64,000 nucleotides of DNA from Ectorhizobium quercum (GTDB taxonomy: Bacteria; Pseudomonadota; Alphaproteobacteria; Rhizobiales; Rhizobiaceae): positions 1 to 64,000 of the forward strand of contig NZ_JANFPI010000010.1 of NCBI RefSeq assembly GCF_026552795.1. The letters are read 5' to 3'. The notes below the pieces were generated by a model, which made no database searches, was not told the origin of the DNA, and saw only the letters and a list, made by a program, of their open reading frames with translations. Shown here one piece after another: positions 1 to 9,536 of this stretch. The position numbers and the translations under genes were made by a program. Position 1 is the first letter of the stretch, and each line of letters starts with the position of its first letter.

Positions 1-230
1 CCAGCAAAATCAAACCCTTAAGGCCAAATATCGCCGCCAGTCTCAAGAGCAAACGAGAAGGTCGCCAGCAGCGAAGCCGCCCTCGTCAACGACGCTGCTT
101 ATAGAACCCTCCACACTCAAACGTCAATAACTGAATCGCACTTTCATACAAAAAATCACACAAGCAATTGATCCAGAACAATAAATTTAACAAATCAAAC
201 AAAAATAAACCCAAAAGGAGCGCCCGAAAA
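1..230. other. Left-edge region without a supported gene
   Basis: No reading frame here has both a start with a ribosome binding site and a recognisable product. The part after about position 120 is markedly AT-richer than the rest of the window, which fits a promoter or spacer. Short open frames run in from the left edge (one on the plus strand is open to about 129), so the tail of an upstream gene cannot be excluded. I do not recognise any RNA gene. Confidence 0.4.
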
Positions 231-232
231 CG

Positions 233-260
233 AAAAAAGCCCCGGTGCGCCGGGGCTTTT
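233..260. terminator. Bidirectional rho-independent terminator
   Basis: A GCCCCGG/CCGGGGC stem with a short TGCG loop is flanked by an A-run on the left and a T-run on the right, so it can act in both directions. It lies 30 bases beyond the stop of the small minus-strand membrane protein gene and is its likely terminator. Confidence 0.8.
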
Positions 261-289
261 CGAAAATCACCGTTCTTGAAGACGCCGGA

Positions 290-508
290 TCACCCCCGCG
301 AAACCCAAATGATCAACCCGCCAAGCAGGACCACCAAAGTCAAGGCCGGCACGATCAGGCCCGGATAGCCGAAGACGAAAAAGGCCGCGATCCAGCCGAC
401 GAGAACGAGCAGGGCGATGACGATCGGAAGGAGACCTTCCGTCAGCGGCCCCATTTCCTCGGTATGCTCGGGAACGGGAATGACGTGGTTCAGGGGCTTG
501 GAAGACAT
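290..508 (-). CDS. Small membrane protein, 72 aa
   Basis: This short protein has a polar N-terminus (about residues 1-26, with several Glu, Pro and His) followed by two hydrophobic stretches, about residues 27-46 and 49-69. They are separated by a GYPG turn, giving a two-helix hairpin or one long hydrophobic region. The start is ATG at 508 because AGGAG lies just upstream on the minus strand; the longer frame reaching 691 has no such signal. A strong terminator follows at 233-260. It is a single-gene unit, divergent from purC. The hydrophobic character is seen directly. The function is unknown and I do not recognise a family beyond small inner-membrane hypothetical proteins. Confidence 0.65.
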   Translation of the reverse strand: MSSKPLNHVIPVPEHTEEMGPLTEGLLPIVIALLVLVGWIAAFFVFGYPGLIVPALTLVVLLGGLIIWVSRG

Positions 509-706
509 GAATGGGGTTCTCCTGAAAGATGTGCGTCCTTTGAACCTCCTTGATATCCGGCCATAAGGCCCACGGCAACGGCTGTTTTCCGAGCGCCTCT
601 CTCCGCTTGCGCCCCCTGCCTGTGCGAGGATAAGAAGAACCAGGCCCCGATGAACGGATCGGGACGGCCCCTCCCCGGCGCTCCCAGACAACGGAGATCA
701 TGATTC

Positions 707-1672
707 GTGCGTATTCTTTCCGAAGCCCATTTTCCGGAACTGCCCTCCTATTACCGGGGCAAGGTCCGCGAGAACTACGACCTGCCGAATGGCGAGCGGA
801 TCATCATTTCCACCGACCGGCTGAGCGCCTTCGACCGTATCCTGACTTGCATTCCCTATAAGGGGCAGGTTCTCACCCAGACGGCGCGCTACTGGTTCGA
901 GGAAACCGCCGATATCTGCCCGAACCACGTCGTCTCCTATCCGGACCCGAACGTCGTCATCGGCAAGCGGCTCGACATCCTTCCCGTCGAGATCGTCGTG
1001 CGCGGCTATCTCGCCGGCACGACCGGCACGTCGATCCTCACGCAATACAGGAAGGGCGTGCGGGAAATGTACGGCATCACCTTTCCGGACGGCCTGCGCG
1101 ACAACGAGAAACTGCCCGCCCCGATCATCACGCCGACCAGCAAGGCCTTCGACGGAGGCCACGACGAACCGCTGTCGCCCCGGGAGATCGTCGAAACCGG
1201 CCTTCTGACGCAGGAGCAATGGGACACGCTGTCGCGCTACGCGCTGGCGCTCTTTGCCCGCGGCCAGGAGCGTGCCCGCGAACGCGGCCTCATTCTGGTC
1301 GATACCAAATATGAATTCGGCACCGACGAAAGCGGCAAAATCATTCTGGCGGATGAGATCCACACGCCGGACAGCAGCCGCTACTGGATCGCCGCCACCT
1401 ACCCGGACAGCTTCGAAAAGGGCACGCGCCCGGAAAGCTTCGACAAGGATTTCGTCCGCGCCTGGGTTGCCGACCGTTGCGATCCCTACAAGGACGACAT
1501 TCCGGAAATTCCAGGCGCGCTGATCGAGCAGACCTCGAACGTCTATATTCGCGCCTTCGAGATGATTACCGGGCGGACATTCGTCCCGGATGACAGCTAC
1601 GCCACGCCGAAGGACCGCATCCGGGCCAATCTGGCTCCCTATTTCGGCGGAAGTGACGGAAAACCGTCATGA
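707..1672 (+). CDS. purC: Phosphoribosylaminoimidazole-succinocarboxamide synthase
   Basis: SAICAR synthetase, which joins CAIR and aspartate using ATP in de novo purine synthesis in the cytosol. The protein (321 aa) shows family hallmarks: an N-terminal [11 protein letters not shown] loop, [22 protein letters not shown], and the later LVDTKYEFG and [13 protein letters not shown] segments. Length fits the longer PurC type. The start is GTG at 707: an in-frame TGA lies at 701-703, and GGAG sits about ten bases upstream. It stands alone, separated by 95 bases from the TetR gene, so it is probably an independent purine gene rather than part of the downstream unit. Confidence 0.95.
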   Translation: MRILSEAHFPELPSYYRGKVRENYDLPNGERIIISTDRLSAFDRILTCIPYKGQVLTQTARYWFEETADICPNHVVSYPDPNVVIGKRLDILPVEIVVRGYLAGTTGTSILTQYRKGVREMYGITFPDGLRDNEKLPAPIITPTSKAFDGGHDEPLSPREIVETGLLTQEQWDTLSRYALALFARGQERARERGLILVDTKYEFGTDESGKIILADEIHTPDSSRYWIAATYPDSFEKGTRPESFDKDFVRAWVADRCDPYKDDIPEIPGALIEQTSNVYIRAFEMITGRTFVPDDSYATPKDRIRANLAPYFGGSDGKPS

Positions 1673-1766
1673 GGACTTGATAAACCCCGCCGGTCATCCG
1701 ACAAATCGGATCGGGCTGGCTTCGCCATCGATCAGGGACGGCGAAGCGTTAAGGGAGCATGGAGCA

Positions 1767-2372
1767 TTGGCAAGACGGGCAAGACGCAAGGCGGAAGAAA
1801 CGCGACAGGACGTGCTCGACATGGCGGAATCCGTCTTCCGCGAAAACGGTTTTTCCGGAACGACGATCGCCGACATCGCGTCGGCACTCGACATGTCGCC
1901 GGCGAATGTCTTCAAGCATTTCCGCTCGAAGACGGCATTGGCCGAGGCCATCGCCGAACGCCATGTCGAGACGCTGGTCGGCACGCTCGAGGGAATCGAC
2001 ACGAGCCTGCCGACGCTGGAGAGGCTGGGGCACTTCGTCCGCCGCCTGATGGAGTCCCATCTGCGCAGCCTTCGGCAGAGCCCCTGCCTGTTCGAAATCG
2101 TGCTGATGACGTCCGGCAACGAAATGGCCTGCGGCCGGCGCTACAAGGAATTGCTCGAAAGCCGATTCGTCGACATGGTCCGCCTCGGCGCCGATGAAGG
2201 CGTCTATTTCTGCGAAGATGTGGAAAAAACCGCACGCTGCATCAGCGCCTGCTTCGCCTGCGTGCTGCATCCCGTGTTTCTCGCCCGCTATAAGGCGGAC
2301 GAACTCAGGACACGCTGTGACGAAGTGATCGAATTCGTAAACCGTTCCCTAACAAATCCGCTTGCCAGGTAA
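1767..2372 (+). CDS. TetR/AcrR-family transcriptional regulator
   Basis: A 201-residue repressor-type protein. The N-terminal helix-turn-helix is clear (TTIADIASALDMSPANVF then KHFRSKTALAEA), preceded by a basic ARRARRKAEETR segment. The C-terminal ligand domain carries several Cys residues (CLFEI, ACGRR, CEDV, CISACFACV), which might make it responsive to an electrophile or thiol reagent; that is inference. I chose TTG at 1767 because AAGGGAG lies nine bases upstream and the basic N-terminus is typical; the frame is open further upstream into purC. The next gene, 250 bases downstream on the same strand, is an efflux outer-membrane lipoprotein, the likely target. Confidence 0.85.
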   Translation: MARRARRKAEETRQDVLDMAESVFRENGFSGTTIADIASALDMSPANVFKHFRSKTALAEAIAERHVETLVGTLEGIDTSLPTLERLGHFVRRLMESHLRSLRQSPCLFEIVLMTSGNEMACGRRYKELLESRFVDMVRLGADEGVYFCEDVEKTARCISACFACVLHPVFLARYKADELRTRCDEVIEFVNRSLTNPLAR

Positions 2373-2378
2373 TGTTTC

Positions 2379-2396
2379 TTAAATTACGTCACTTAA
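2379..2396. promoter_or_regulatory. Candidate operator palindrome upstream of efflux gene
   Basis: An imperfect 18-bp palindrome with TTAA at both ends and a central ACGT; 14 of 18 positions are symmetric. It lies just after the tetR stop and upstream of the outer-membrane efflux gene, a position expected for a TetR-type operator. Assignment to this TetR protein is inference only. Confidence 0.3.
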
Positions 2397-2620
2397 TCGG
2401 GAATCACGGTTAGCCGTCCGCACGATCCCGGACGTGGCGCGCCGTTACAATCAGACCGCAGTGTAGCCTGAGCAACACAGCCTGGGCAGAATTATAGTTA
2501 ATGAAGAATTTAGCCTATCGACTTAAACTCCCTGCTGCTAGCCTGCCGGCCGACCGCGAAGCACTGCTTCGCAGGCCGTCGTCGGGCTCGGGCAGGCGGA
2601 AAAGGACTTTCGGAAACAGG

Positions 2621-4057
2621 ATGCGGATCAACACTATGGTTTCTTTTCGTTCGGCAGCACCCCTCGTTCTGCTTCTGCTTTCGAGCTGTGTCAGTGGACC
2701 GAACCACACCCCTCCGCAGATCGATCTGCCGCAGAAGTTCAACGAAGGCGGCAGCGGAAGCGCTGGTGACGTCACGGCAAAAGCCTGGTGGCCCGCATTC
2801 AACGACAGGCGGCTCGACGCCTATGTCGAGCAGGGCCTTTCCCAGAACCTCACCGTTCTCCAGGCGATCGAGCGCATCACCGCAGCCGAAGCCAACGTGA
2901 TCAGCGCGGGCGCCGGCTCGCTGCCGCAGCTCGCCGCAGACGCCTCCGAAACGCTCAGCGGCCAGGGCGGCGAATTGCGCACCCAGACCTCCACCCTGTC
3001 CTCGGCCAGCGGCGGCCTTTCAGCCTCCTGGCTGCTCGATCTCTTTGGCCAGTACCGCCGCGCCAAGGAAGGTGCACTCGCCTCGCTCGACAGCGCCTAC
3101 GCCACCGCCGACGTCGCCCGGCTGACCTATCTGTCCAACGTCGTCAACGCCTATATCGACGTGCGCTATTACCAGGAACGCCTGGCCATCGCCCGCAAGA
3201 ACCTGACCTCGCGTCGCGAAACGCTCGATCTCACCAAGCTCCAGCTCGAAGCCGGCGCCGCCTCGCGGCTCGATGTCGTCCAGTCCGAAGGTCTGGTGAA
3301 CTCGACGCTCGCCGACATTCCCGGCTTCGACAAGGGTTTCCGCATCTCCGCCCACAACCTTGCGACGCTGCTCGGCCTGCCGGCCGAAACGCTGATCGCC
3401 GAATTGCAGAAGGGCGGCCGCCAGCCGGTCGCGCGCTTCTCGACCAAGGCAGGCGTTCCCGCCGATCTCATCCGCAACCGTCCCGACATCCGCGCCGCGG
3501 AACGGGATCTGGCGGCGGCCGTCGCCCAGATCGGCGTCGCCGAGGCGGACTTCTACCCGTCCATCACGCTCGGCGGTTCCATTTCGCCGACGCTCAGAAA
3601 CATGAGCGGCACGAACGGCTGGCTGACGACCTGGTCCTTCGGGCCCACTCTCAACCTGCCGATCTTCACCGGCGGCGCCCTGAAGGCGAACCTGACCACT
3701 GCCGAATCGAACGCGCGCAACGCCTATCTGGCGTGGAAGGAAACCGTGCTCGGCGCGGTGCAGGACGTGGCCGATGCGCTGGCGTCGATCAAGCGCGACG
3801 CCGAGACCGTGACCGCCCTTCGCAGGACCGTGCAGTCCTACGAGGAGGCGCTGCGCCTCTCCACCGCCAGCTACCGCGACGGCGCGTCCTCGCTGCTCGA
3901 CGTACTCGACGCGCAGCGCTCGGTCTCGACCGCGCAGGCGAGCCTGGCGACAGCCGTGCAGCAGCTCGCCAGCGATTACGTCGCCCTCAACGTCGCGATG
4001 GGCGGCGGTTATGCCGCGACCGGTCCCGTCCGGGTCGCGACCACGACGAAGCCCTGA
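2621..4057 (+). CDS. NodT/OprM-type outer-membrane efflux lipoprotein
   Basis: TolC-family outer-membrane channel component for tripartite (RND-type) efflux. The N-terminus is a lipoprotein signal: a short basic start, a Leu-rich core, then LLSSC with Cys as the acylation site. The body has two repeats of the outer-membrane efflux fold, with typical SASWLLDLFGQYRRA and GPTLNLPIFTGG segments and long helical stretches. The start could be ATG 2621 or ATG 2636; both leave a plausible signal peptide. A longer frame from 2501 would bury the signal. Unusually, no periplasmic adaptor or inner-membrane pump lies beside it; it sits between tetR and efp. A strong terminator follows. Confidence 0.88.
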   Translation: MRINTMVSFRSAAPLVLLLLSSCVSGPNHTPPQIDLPQKFNEGGSGSAGDVTAKAWWPAFNDRRLDAYVEQGLSQNLTVLQAIERITAAEANVISAGAGSLPQLAADASETLSGQGGELRTQTSTLSSASGGLSASWLLDLFGQYRRAKEGALASLDSAYATADVARLTYLSNVVNAYIDVRYYQERLAIARKNLTSRRETLDLTKLQLEAGAASRLDVVQSEGLVNSTLADIPGFDKGFRISAHNLATLLGLPAETLIAELQKGGRQPVARFSTKAGVPADLIRNRPDIRAAERDLAAAVAQIGVAEADFYPSITLGGSISPTLRNMSGTNGWLTTWSFGPTLNLPIFTGGALKANLTTAESNARNAYLAWKETVLGAVQDVADALASIKRDAETVTALRRTVQSYEEALRLSTASYRDGASSLLDVLDAQRSVSTAQASLATAVQQLASDYVALNVAMGGGYAATGPVRVATTTKP

Positions 4058-4078
4058 TCGTTCCGGTTCGACGGACAA

Positions 4079-4115
4079 CAAAAACCCCCGGCGCCGCGAG
4101 GCTCCGGGGGTTTTT
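4079..4115. terminator. Bidirectional terminator between nodT-like gene and efp
   Basis: A strong hairpin: A-run, CCCCCGG, loop, CCGGGGG, then T-run. It separates the convergent efflux lipoprotein gene and efp and can serve both. Confidence 0.88.
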
Positions 4116-4142
4116 CATTCCCGCCGTTTCCGGCCGGAACCG

Positions 4143-4712
4143 TCAATCCTTGGCGCGCTCGACGTAGGAATTGTCTTCCGTGGCGATCACGACGCGGGTA
4201 CCGGCAGTGACGTGCGGCGGAACGGACGTCCGGATGCCGTTCGAGAGCATGGCGGGCTTGTAGGAGGACGAGGCCGTCTGGCCCTTCACGACCGGCTCGG
4301 TCTCGGTGATCTCCAGCGTGACGTGACGCGGCAGCTCGACGGCCAGCGGAATCCCCTCATGGATGGAAAGAACGCAGGTCATGCCTTCCTGAAGATAGGC
4401 TTTCTGCTCGCCCATCGTCTCGACATCGACCACGACCTGATCGTAGTTTTCCGGGTTCATGAAATGGAAGCCTTCGCCATCTTCGTAGAGGAACTGGAAG
4501 TTCAGATCCTCGACGAAGGCGCGCTCGACCTGTTCCGTCGTGCGCCAGCGTTCCGAAACCTTGACGCCGTCGGCGATCCGGCGCATGTCGACCTGCGTGA
4601 CCGGCGTGCCCTTGCCGGGGTGGAAATTCTGGGCGGTGAGAACCACGTAGAGCTTACCGTCCACGTCGATAACGTTGCCCTTGCGGACGGATGAGGCGAT
4701 GACCTTGACCAT
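4143..4712 (-). CDS. efp: Translation elongation factor P
   Basis: EF-P relieves ribosome stalling at polyproline stretches. The 189-aa protein has the three-domain EF-P layout: KOW-like N-domain with NFHPGKGTP, central OB domain, and C-terminal OB domain ([18 protein letters not shown]). The modified residue is expected to be Lys34 in PGKG, the position beta-lysylated in E. coli. The start is ATG at 4712, with AAGGAAG upstream on the minus strand; the same frame stays open leftward only as antisense of epmA. It is divergently transcribed from epmA-epmB, which encode the expected modification enzymes, so substrate and modifiers are neighbours. Confidence 0.97.
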   Translation of the reverse strand: MVKVIASSVRKGNVIDVDGKLYVVLTAQNFHPGKGTPVTQVDMRRIADGVKVSERWRTTEQVERAFVEDLNFQFLYEDGEGFHFMNPENYDQVVVDVETMGEQKAYLQEGMTCVLSIHEGIPLAVELPRHVTLEITETEPVVKGQTASSSYKPAMLSNGIRTSVPPHVTAGTRVVIATEDNSYVERAKD

Positions 4713-4904
4713 AATACTTCCTTGTAACGGCGTGATACGCGTCGTAGAGGACTGCCGGGCAGCGGCTCCGGGGTGACGCAAAATTCTTTTCCGGCGCGGA
4801 ACTACCCTAAATTCGCGCGGAATGCCAGTCCCCGCGCGGCTTGCGGCGAAATCGACCGTCGTTCCGAGGGTCGCAGGCAGCAGGGAAGAAGAGAAGAACC
4901 TGAC

Positions 4905-5969
4905 ATGAAAACCGTGACGCCGAAACCCTCTCCCTGGTGGCATCCCGCCGTTCATGCGGATCGCCGGCCGTTCCTCCTCGGGCGGAACCGCATCCAGTCG
5001 GCCCTGCGCGCCGGGTTTACGGAACGCGGCTTCATCGAGGTCGACACGCCTGCCCTTCAGGTGTCCCCCGGCAATGAAACCCATCTTCACGCCTTCGCGA
5101 CCGAAATCGTCGGCAATGACGGCATCGGCCACCCCGCCTATCTGCACACCTCGCCGGAGTTCGCGGCCAAGAAGCTGCTGGCGGCGGGCGAGAAAAAGAT
5201 CGCCTGCTTCGCCCATGTCTGGCGCAACCGCGAGCGCGGCCCGCTGCACCACCCGGAATTCACCATGCTGGAATGGTATCGCGCGGGTGCGCCCTATGAG
5301 GAACTGATGCGCGACTGCGCCTGGATCGTTGCCGCCGCCGCCGAGGCGACCGGCACGAAGACCTTCCGCTTCCGGGGCATGGAGGCCGATCCCTTCGCCG
5401 AGCCGGAACGGCTCGGCGTTGCCGAAGCCTTCGGGCGCTTCGCCGGGATCGACCTGCTGGCATCGGTCGCACCCGATGGCGGGACCGACCGCGGCCACCT
5501 GGCCGCCGAACTGGAAAAGGCCGGCATCCGCCACGCAAAAGACGATACCTGGGCCGATCTCTACAGCCGCGTGCTGGTGGAAAGGATCGAACCCTTCCTC
5601 GGCGCCGGCCGCCTCACGATCCTCGATGAATATCCGGTTTCGGAAGCGGCTCTTGCCCGCCCTTCCGCCCGGGACGCCCGCGTGGCCGAACGTTTCGAGC
5701 TTTACGCCTGCGGTGTCGAGCTTGCCAATGCCTTCGGCGAGTTGACGGACCCCGCCGAGCAGCGCCGCCGCTTCGAACACGAAATGGCCGAGAAGCAGCG
5801 CATCTACGGCGAAACCTACCCGATCGACGAGGATTTTCTCGCCGCCCTTTCCCATATGCCGCAGGCAAGCGGCGCAGCCCTCGGCTTCGATCGCCTCACG
5901 ATGCTCGCCACAGGCGCCACCCGCATCGACCAGGTGATGTGGGCGCCGGTCGCGGAGTTCGGGCCGTGA
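4905..5969 (+). CDS. epmA: EF-P lysine ligase (EpmA/PoxA/GenX)
   Basis: A lysyl-tRNA-synthetase-like enzyme lacking the anticodon-binding domain, about 354 aa. It activates (beta-)lysine and attaches it to the EF-P lysine. Class II catalytic core motifs are present: motif 2 region [19 protein letters not shown] and motif 3 [12 protein letters not shown]. The start is ATG at 4905, just after a purine-rich GAAGAGAAG stretch. The stop at 5967-5969 overlaps the next gene's GTG start, indicating translational coupling with epmB. The efp gene is divergent 192 bases away. This gene order makes EpmA much more likely than a tRNA ligase. Confidence 0.95.
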   Translation: MKTVTPKPSPWWHPAVHADRRPFLLGRNRIQSALRAGFTERGFIEVDTPALQVSPGNETHLHAFATEIVGNDGIGHPAYLHTSPEFAAKKLLAAGEKKIACFAHVWRNRERGPLHHPEFTMLEWYRAGAPYEELMRDCAWIVAAAAEATGTKTFRFRGMEADPFAEPERLGVAEAFGRFAGIDLLASVAPDGGTDRGHLAAELEKAGIRHAKDDTWADLYSRVLVERIEPFLGAGRLTILDEYPVSEAALARPSARDARVAERFELYACGVELANAFGELTDPAEQRRRFEHEMAEKQRIYGETYPIDEDFLAALSHMPQASGAALGFDRLTMLATGATRIDQVMWAPVAEFGP

Positions 5970-7018
5970 GCGGCGGACGCAGCCTGAAGACGCCCGCGGA
6001 TCTTGCGGAAGCCGGCCTGATCGGGGATGCCGCTCTGGCCGAAGTGCGGCAGGTCGCGGCCCGCTACGCCGTCGCCGTCACGCCGGCGATTGCAGCGCTG
6101 ATCGACAGGGCCGATCCCGACGACCCCATCGCCCGGCAGTTCCTGCCCTCCGCCGCCGAACTCGTCACGCTTGCCGAAGAACGGGACGACCCGATCGGCG
6201 ATCATGCACACACGCCGGTCAAGGGGATCGTGCATCGCTATCCGGACCGCGTTCTCTTCAAGGCCGTGCATGTCTGTCCGGTCTATTGCCGCTTCTGTTT
6301 CCGCCGGGAAATGGTCGGTCCCGACGGCGACGGCACGCTTGCCCCCGCCGAGATGGATGCCGCCTTTGCCTATATCGCCGCCCATCCGCAGATATGGGAA
6401 GTCATCCTCACCGGCGGCGATCCTCTCATTCTCTCGTCGCGGCGGCTGGCGGAGATCATGCGCCGTCTGGCCGTCATCGAGCATGTGAAGATCGTCCGCT
6501 TCCACACCCGCGTTCCGGTGGCCAGCCCCGAGAGCATCGATGCGGAACTGATCGCGGCGCTGAAGGAAAGCGGCAAGACGCTGTGGGTGGCGCTTCATGC
6601 CAACCACCCGCGCGAACTGACGCCGCAGGCCCGCGCCGCCTGCGCCCGGCTCGTCGATGCCGGCATTGCCATGATCAGCCAGAGCGTGCTGCTGAAAGGC
6701 GTGAACGACGATCCCGCAGTGCTGGGTGAGCTGATGCGCGCTTTCGTCGAGACGCGCATCAAGCCCTATTACCTGCATCATCCCGACCTCGCGCCGGGCA
6801 CGAGCCATTTCCGCCTCGACATCGGCGAGGGCCAGCGGATCGTCGCAGCGCTGCGCGGCCGCCTGTCCGGCCTCTGCCAGCCCGCCTATGTACTCGACAT
6901 TCCCGGCGGACACGGCAAGGCGCCCCTCGGCCCCGACGCGGTTCGCCCCGCCGCAGACGGATGCTGGTCCGTTTCGGATTTCCGGGGCAACGCGCATGTG
7001 TGGCCTCCGGTCGCATGA
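5966..7018 (+). CDS. epmB: EF-P-directed lysine 2,3-aminomutase (EpmB)
   Basis: A radical-SAM, PLP-dependent enzyme that makes (R)-beta-lysine for EpmA. The radical SAM cluster motif is Cys104, Cys108 and Cys111 in CPVYCRFCF. The PLP-binding region [12 protein letters not shown] lies near residue 320. About 350 aa is the short EpmB (YjeK) length, lacking the C-terminal extension of clostridial lysine 2,3-aminomutase. I chose GTG at 5966, which overlaps the epmA stop as GTGA; a start at 5939 would add nine residues and overlap more. It completes the EF-P beta-lysylation set beside efp. No hydroxylase gene (epmC) is seen. Confidence 0.93.
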   Translation: MSGGRSLKTPADLAEAGLIGDAALAEVRQVAARYAVAVTPAIAALIDRADPDDPIARQFLPSAAELVTLAEERDDPIGDHAHTPVKGIVHRYPDRVLFKAVHVCPVYCRFCFRREMVGPDGDGTLAPAEMDAAFAYIAAHPQIWEVILTGGDPLILSSRRLAEIMRRLAVIEHVKIVRFHTRVPVASPESIDAELIAALKESGKTLWVALHANHPRELTPQARAACARLVDAGIAMISQSVLLKGVNDDPAVLGELMRAFVETRIKPYYLHHPDLAPGTSHFRLDIGEGQRIVAALRGRLSGLCQPAYVLDIPGGHGKAPLGPDAVRPAADGCWSVSDFRGNAHVWPPVA

Positions 7019-7188
7019 AAAGCCCCCGGCCCTGCGATTATTGACCAATGACAAAACCGGGACCCAGGATAAAGACTTCTTAACTAAACCACTTAGAGGT
7101 GCTTTATCCTTTCGCTGCTATTGCTCGCTCCCAACGGGGCCTCTCCGCACGGAAATGGCTTCCGCATGGAACCGAGGGAGTCAATGGC

Positions 7189-7440
7189 ATGAACGAAACC
7201 ATCCGCAATCTGCTGACGAAACTCGGCGGTCTTCCGGCCCCGGTCGAGAGCCTCGCCGACGACGCCGATCTTTACGCGGCGGGCCTGTCCTCTTTCGCTT
7301 CCGTCCAGCTCATGCTGGGCATCGAGGAAGCCTTCGACATCGAGTTTCCGGACAATCTGCTGAACCGCAAGTCCTTCGCCAGCATCGCCACCATCGAGAA
7401 GACGGTTGCGGCGATTCTCCAGGCGCAAGAGGCCGCATGA
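7189..7440 (+). CDS. Acyl-carrier-protein-like carrier protein
   Basis: An 83-aa carrier protein of the ACP/PCP fold. The phosphopantetheine site is the second Ser of AGLSSFASVQ; most ACPs have Asp before that Ser (DSL), here it is Ser. Helix III region IEFPDNLLNRKSFASIATIE is typical. The start ATG 7189 is preceded by GAGGGAG; the nearby ATG at 7184 is out of frame. The stop overlaps the next gene's ATG. It starts a four-gene operon with an acyl-CoA-dehydrogenase-like enzyme, an amino acid:[carrier protein] ligase and a DUF1839-like protein. By analogy with the published Bradyrhizobium and Agrobacterium system it should carry an amino acid on its phosphopantetheine arm. Confidence 0.88.
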   Translation: MNETIRNLLTKLGGLPAPVESLADDADLYAAGLSSFASVQLMLGIEEAFDIEFPDNLLNRKSFASIATIEKTVAAILQAQEAA

Positions 7441-8618
7441 TGAACGCCCACGTCAAGACGCCGCCGGCGTCGTTGCGCGAGCGGATCGCCCGCGTCGCCG
7501 CCGTCGCCGCGCAACACGCCGCAGACGTCGACGCGCAGGCGCGCTTCCCGGCCGAGACCATGCAGGCCCTCAAGGATGAGGGGCTGCTGGGCATTCAGGT
7601 TCCGGCCGAACTGGGCGGCGAAGAGGCACCGATCGCGGAAATCGCTGAACTCTGCTCGATCCTCGGCCAGAACTGCGGCTCGTCGGCCATGATCTTCGCC
7701 ATGCACCACATCAAGCTGTCCAGCCTGGTCGAGCATGGCATGAACGCCGCATGGCACCGGGACTTCATGCGCCGCATCGTCCACGAGCAGCTTCTGCTCG
7801 GTTCGGCGACTACCGAAGGCGGCATCGGCGGCGACCTGCGCAACTCGATCTGCGCCGTCGAGGTGGAGAACGGCGTCTGCCGGCTGGAAAAGAACGCGAC
7901 GGTCATTTCCTACGGCCTCTATTGCGATGCGATCCTCATCACCTCGCGCGCCCACAGGGACGCCGCCTCCTCCGATCAGGTGATGACGGTCTTCCTCAAC
8001 GACCAGTACACGCTGGAAAAGACCAATGACTGGGATACGCTCGGCATGCGCGGCACCTGTTCGGAAGGCTTCGTCTTCAAGGGCGAGGCGCCGGCTGCGC
8101 AGATCATTCCCGAGCCCTTCGCGGAGATCGCCGCCCATTCCATGCTGGCGATGGCCCATCTTCTGTGGAGTGCGCTGTGGTACGGCATCGCGGTGGATGC
8201 GGTGAACCGTGCCCAGAGCTTCGTGCGAGCGGCCGCCCGTAAGACGCCGGGCCAGACGCCGCCCGGCGCGCTGCGCCTTGCCGAAATCTCCGGCAGGCTT
8301 CAGGCGATCCGCACGGATATCGCCCACGGCATCCGCCAGTACGAGGACATCCGCCGCAATCCCGACAGCCTGACGATGGGTTTCCTGATCGCGATGAACA
8401 ACACGAAGCTCGCGACCTCCACGGCGATCATCGACATCATCGGCCAGACGCTGCTGATCAACGGCATCATGGGCTACAAGAACGGCACGCCCTACAGCGT
8501 CGGACGCCATCTGCGCGACGCCTATTCGGCACAGTTGCAGATTTCCAACGAACGCATCCTGATGAACCAGTCCACCATGCTTCTGGTCAACAGGCAGGAC
8601 ACGAGCCTTCTGGGGTGA
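7437..8618 (+). CDS. Acyl-CoA-dehydrogenase-like flavoprotein acting with the carrier protein
   Basis: A 393-aa protein with the acyl-CoA dehydrogenase layout. It has an N-terminal helical domain ([17 protein letters not shown]), a beta domain ([16 protein letters not shown], then [13 protein letters not shown]) and a C-terminal helical domain. The start ATG at 7437 overlaps the carrier protein stop (ATGA), with an adjacent second ATG at 7440. Context with an aminoacyl-carrier-protein ligase suggests that it oxidises an aminoacyl group held on the carrier rather than a CoA thioester, as in pathways where flavoproteins desaturate carrier-bound amino acids. That role is inference; the family assignment is firm. 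Confidence 0.85.
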   Translation: MMNAHVKTPPASLRERIARVAAVAAQHAADVDAQARFPAETMQALKDEGLLGIQVPAELGGEEAPIAEIAELCSILGQNCGSSAMIFAMHHIKLSSLVEHGMNAAWHRDFMRRIVHEQLLLGSATTEGGIGGDLRNSICAVEVENGVCRLEKNATVISYGLYCDAILITSRAHRDAASSDQVMTVFLNDQYTLEKTNDWDTLGMRGTCSEGFVFKGEAPAAQIIPEPFAEIAAHSMLAMAHLLWSALWYGIAVDAVNRAQSFVRAAARKTPGQTPPGALRLAEISGRLQAIRTDIAHGIRQYEDIRRNPDSLTMGFLIAMNNTKLATSTAIIDIIGQTLLINGIMGYKNGTPYSVGRHLRDAYSAQLQISNERILMNQSTMLLVNRQDTSLLG

Positions 8619-9532
8619 ACCACATGGACATGCAAGTCTCCTTTCTCGACCGGCTGTTCGATGCCGGCCTGCTGATCGAAACCGGCGTCGAGGGCCTTTA
8701 CGGCCGCTCCGGCGAATTCGAGGGCGTCATCGCCGCCTTCGAACGGCTGATCGACCGCACCGGCGGCGAGGACGGCGCGGAAGCCATTCGCTTCCCGCCG
8801 GGCATGAACCGCGCCTTCTTCGAAAAGAGCGGCTACATGAAGAGCTTCCCTCAGCTCGCCGGCACCGTCCATTCCTTCTGCGGCTGCGAGCTGGACCATA
8901 TCAGCCTGCTGAAGTGCATGGAGGAAGGCGGCGACTGGACCGAGGGCCAGAAGGCAACCGAGATCGTGCTGACGCCGGCGGCCTGCTATCCGCTCTATCC
9001 GACAGTGGCCAAGCGCGGCGCCCTGCCGGCCGGCGGCGGTCTCTACGACCTGCAATCCTGGTGCTTCCGCCACGAACCGTCCAACGACCCGGCCCGCCAG
9101 CAGCTTTTCCGCATGCGCGAATATGTCTGCATGGGCACGGAAGCAAAGGTCACGGAATTTCGCCAGCTGTGGATGGATCGCGGCGTGAAGATGATGCAGG
9201 ATGTCGGCCTCTCCGTCGAGATCGACATTGCCAACGACCCGTTCTTCGGCCGCGCCGGCAAGCTGCTCGCCAACAACCAGCGCGACCAGAGCCTCAAGTT
9301 CGAACTGCTGATTCCCGTCACCTCTGACGTGAAGAAGACCGCCTGCATGAGCTTCAACTACCATCAGGACGCCTTCGGCGCGAAATGGGGCCTCGCCCTT
9401 GAAGATGGCTCGGTCGCCCACACCGCCTGCGTCGGCTTCGGCCTGGAGCGCATCGCGCTCGCCCTTTTCGCCGCCCACGGCCTCGACACGAAGGACTGGC
9501 CGGACAATGTCCGCACGGTTCTCTGGGGCTGA
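8615..9532 (+). CDS. Amino acid:[carrier protein] ligase (atypical SerRS-like)
   Basis: A homologue of the catalytic core of atypical seryl-tRNA synthetases without a tRNA-binding domain, about 305 aa. Such enzymes in Bradyrhizobium and Agrobacterium load an amino acid onto a carrier protein. The class II motifs are visible: motif 2 [19 protein letters not shown] and motif 3 [12 protein letters not shown]. The likely zinc ligands are the Cys in [10 protein letters not shown], the Glu in RMREYV and the Cys in HTACVGFG. The GTG at 8615 overlaps the previous stop (GTGA); ATG 8624 or 8630 are alternatives, with a TGGGG stretch before 8624. Glycine or alanine is the known substrate type, but the specificity here cannot be read by eye. 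Confidence 0.9.
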   Translation: MNHMDMQVSFLDRLFDAGLLIETGVEGLYGRSGEFEGVIAAFERLIDRTGGEDGAEAIRFPPGMNRAFFEKSGYMKSFPQLAGTVHSFCGCELDHISLLKCMEEGGDWTEGQKATEIVLTPAACYPLYPTVAKRGALPAGGGLYDLQSWCFRHEPSNDPARQQLFRMREYVCMGTEAKVTEFRQLWMDRGVKMMQDVGLSVEIDIANDPFFGRAGKLLANNQRDQSLKFELLIPVTSDVKKTACMSFNYHQDAFGAKWGLALEDGSVAHTACVGFGLERIALALFAAHGLDTKDWPDNVRTVLWG

Positions 9533-9536
9533 CGCC

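Noticed and set aside
1-230. Possible rRNA or tRNA remnant at the left edge
   Set aside because: No cloverleaf or conserved rRNA motif could be traced; only AT-rich spacer is seen.
168-553. Two short plus-strand open frames over the first terminator
   Set aside because: They cross the hairpin at 233-260 and lie opposite the small membrane protein gene; composition is Arg/Lys/Pro-rich without a family.
4143-5855. A 570-codon frame extending efp to the right
   Set aside because: The extension is antisense to epmA. EF-P begins at ATG 4712 with its own ribosome binding site and normal length.
6888-7436. N-terminal extension of the acyl-CoA-dehydrogenase-like gene
   Set aside because: It overlaps epmB and the carrier protein in another frame. 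ATG 7437 with the ATGA overlap fits the operon.
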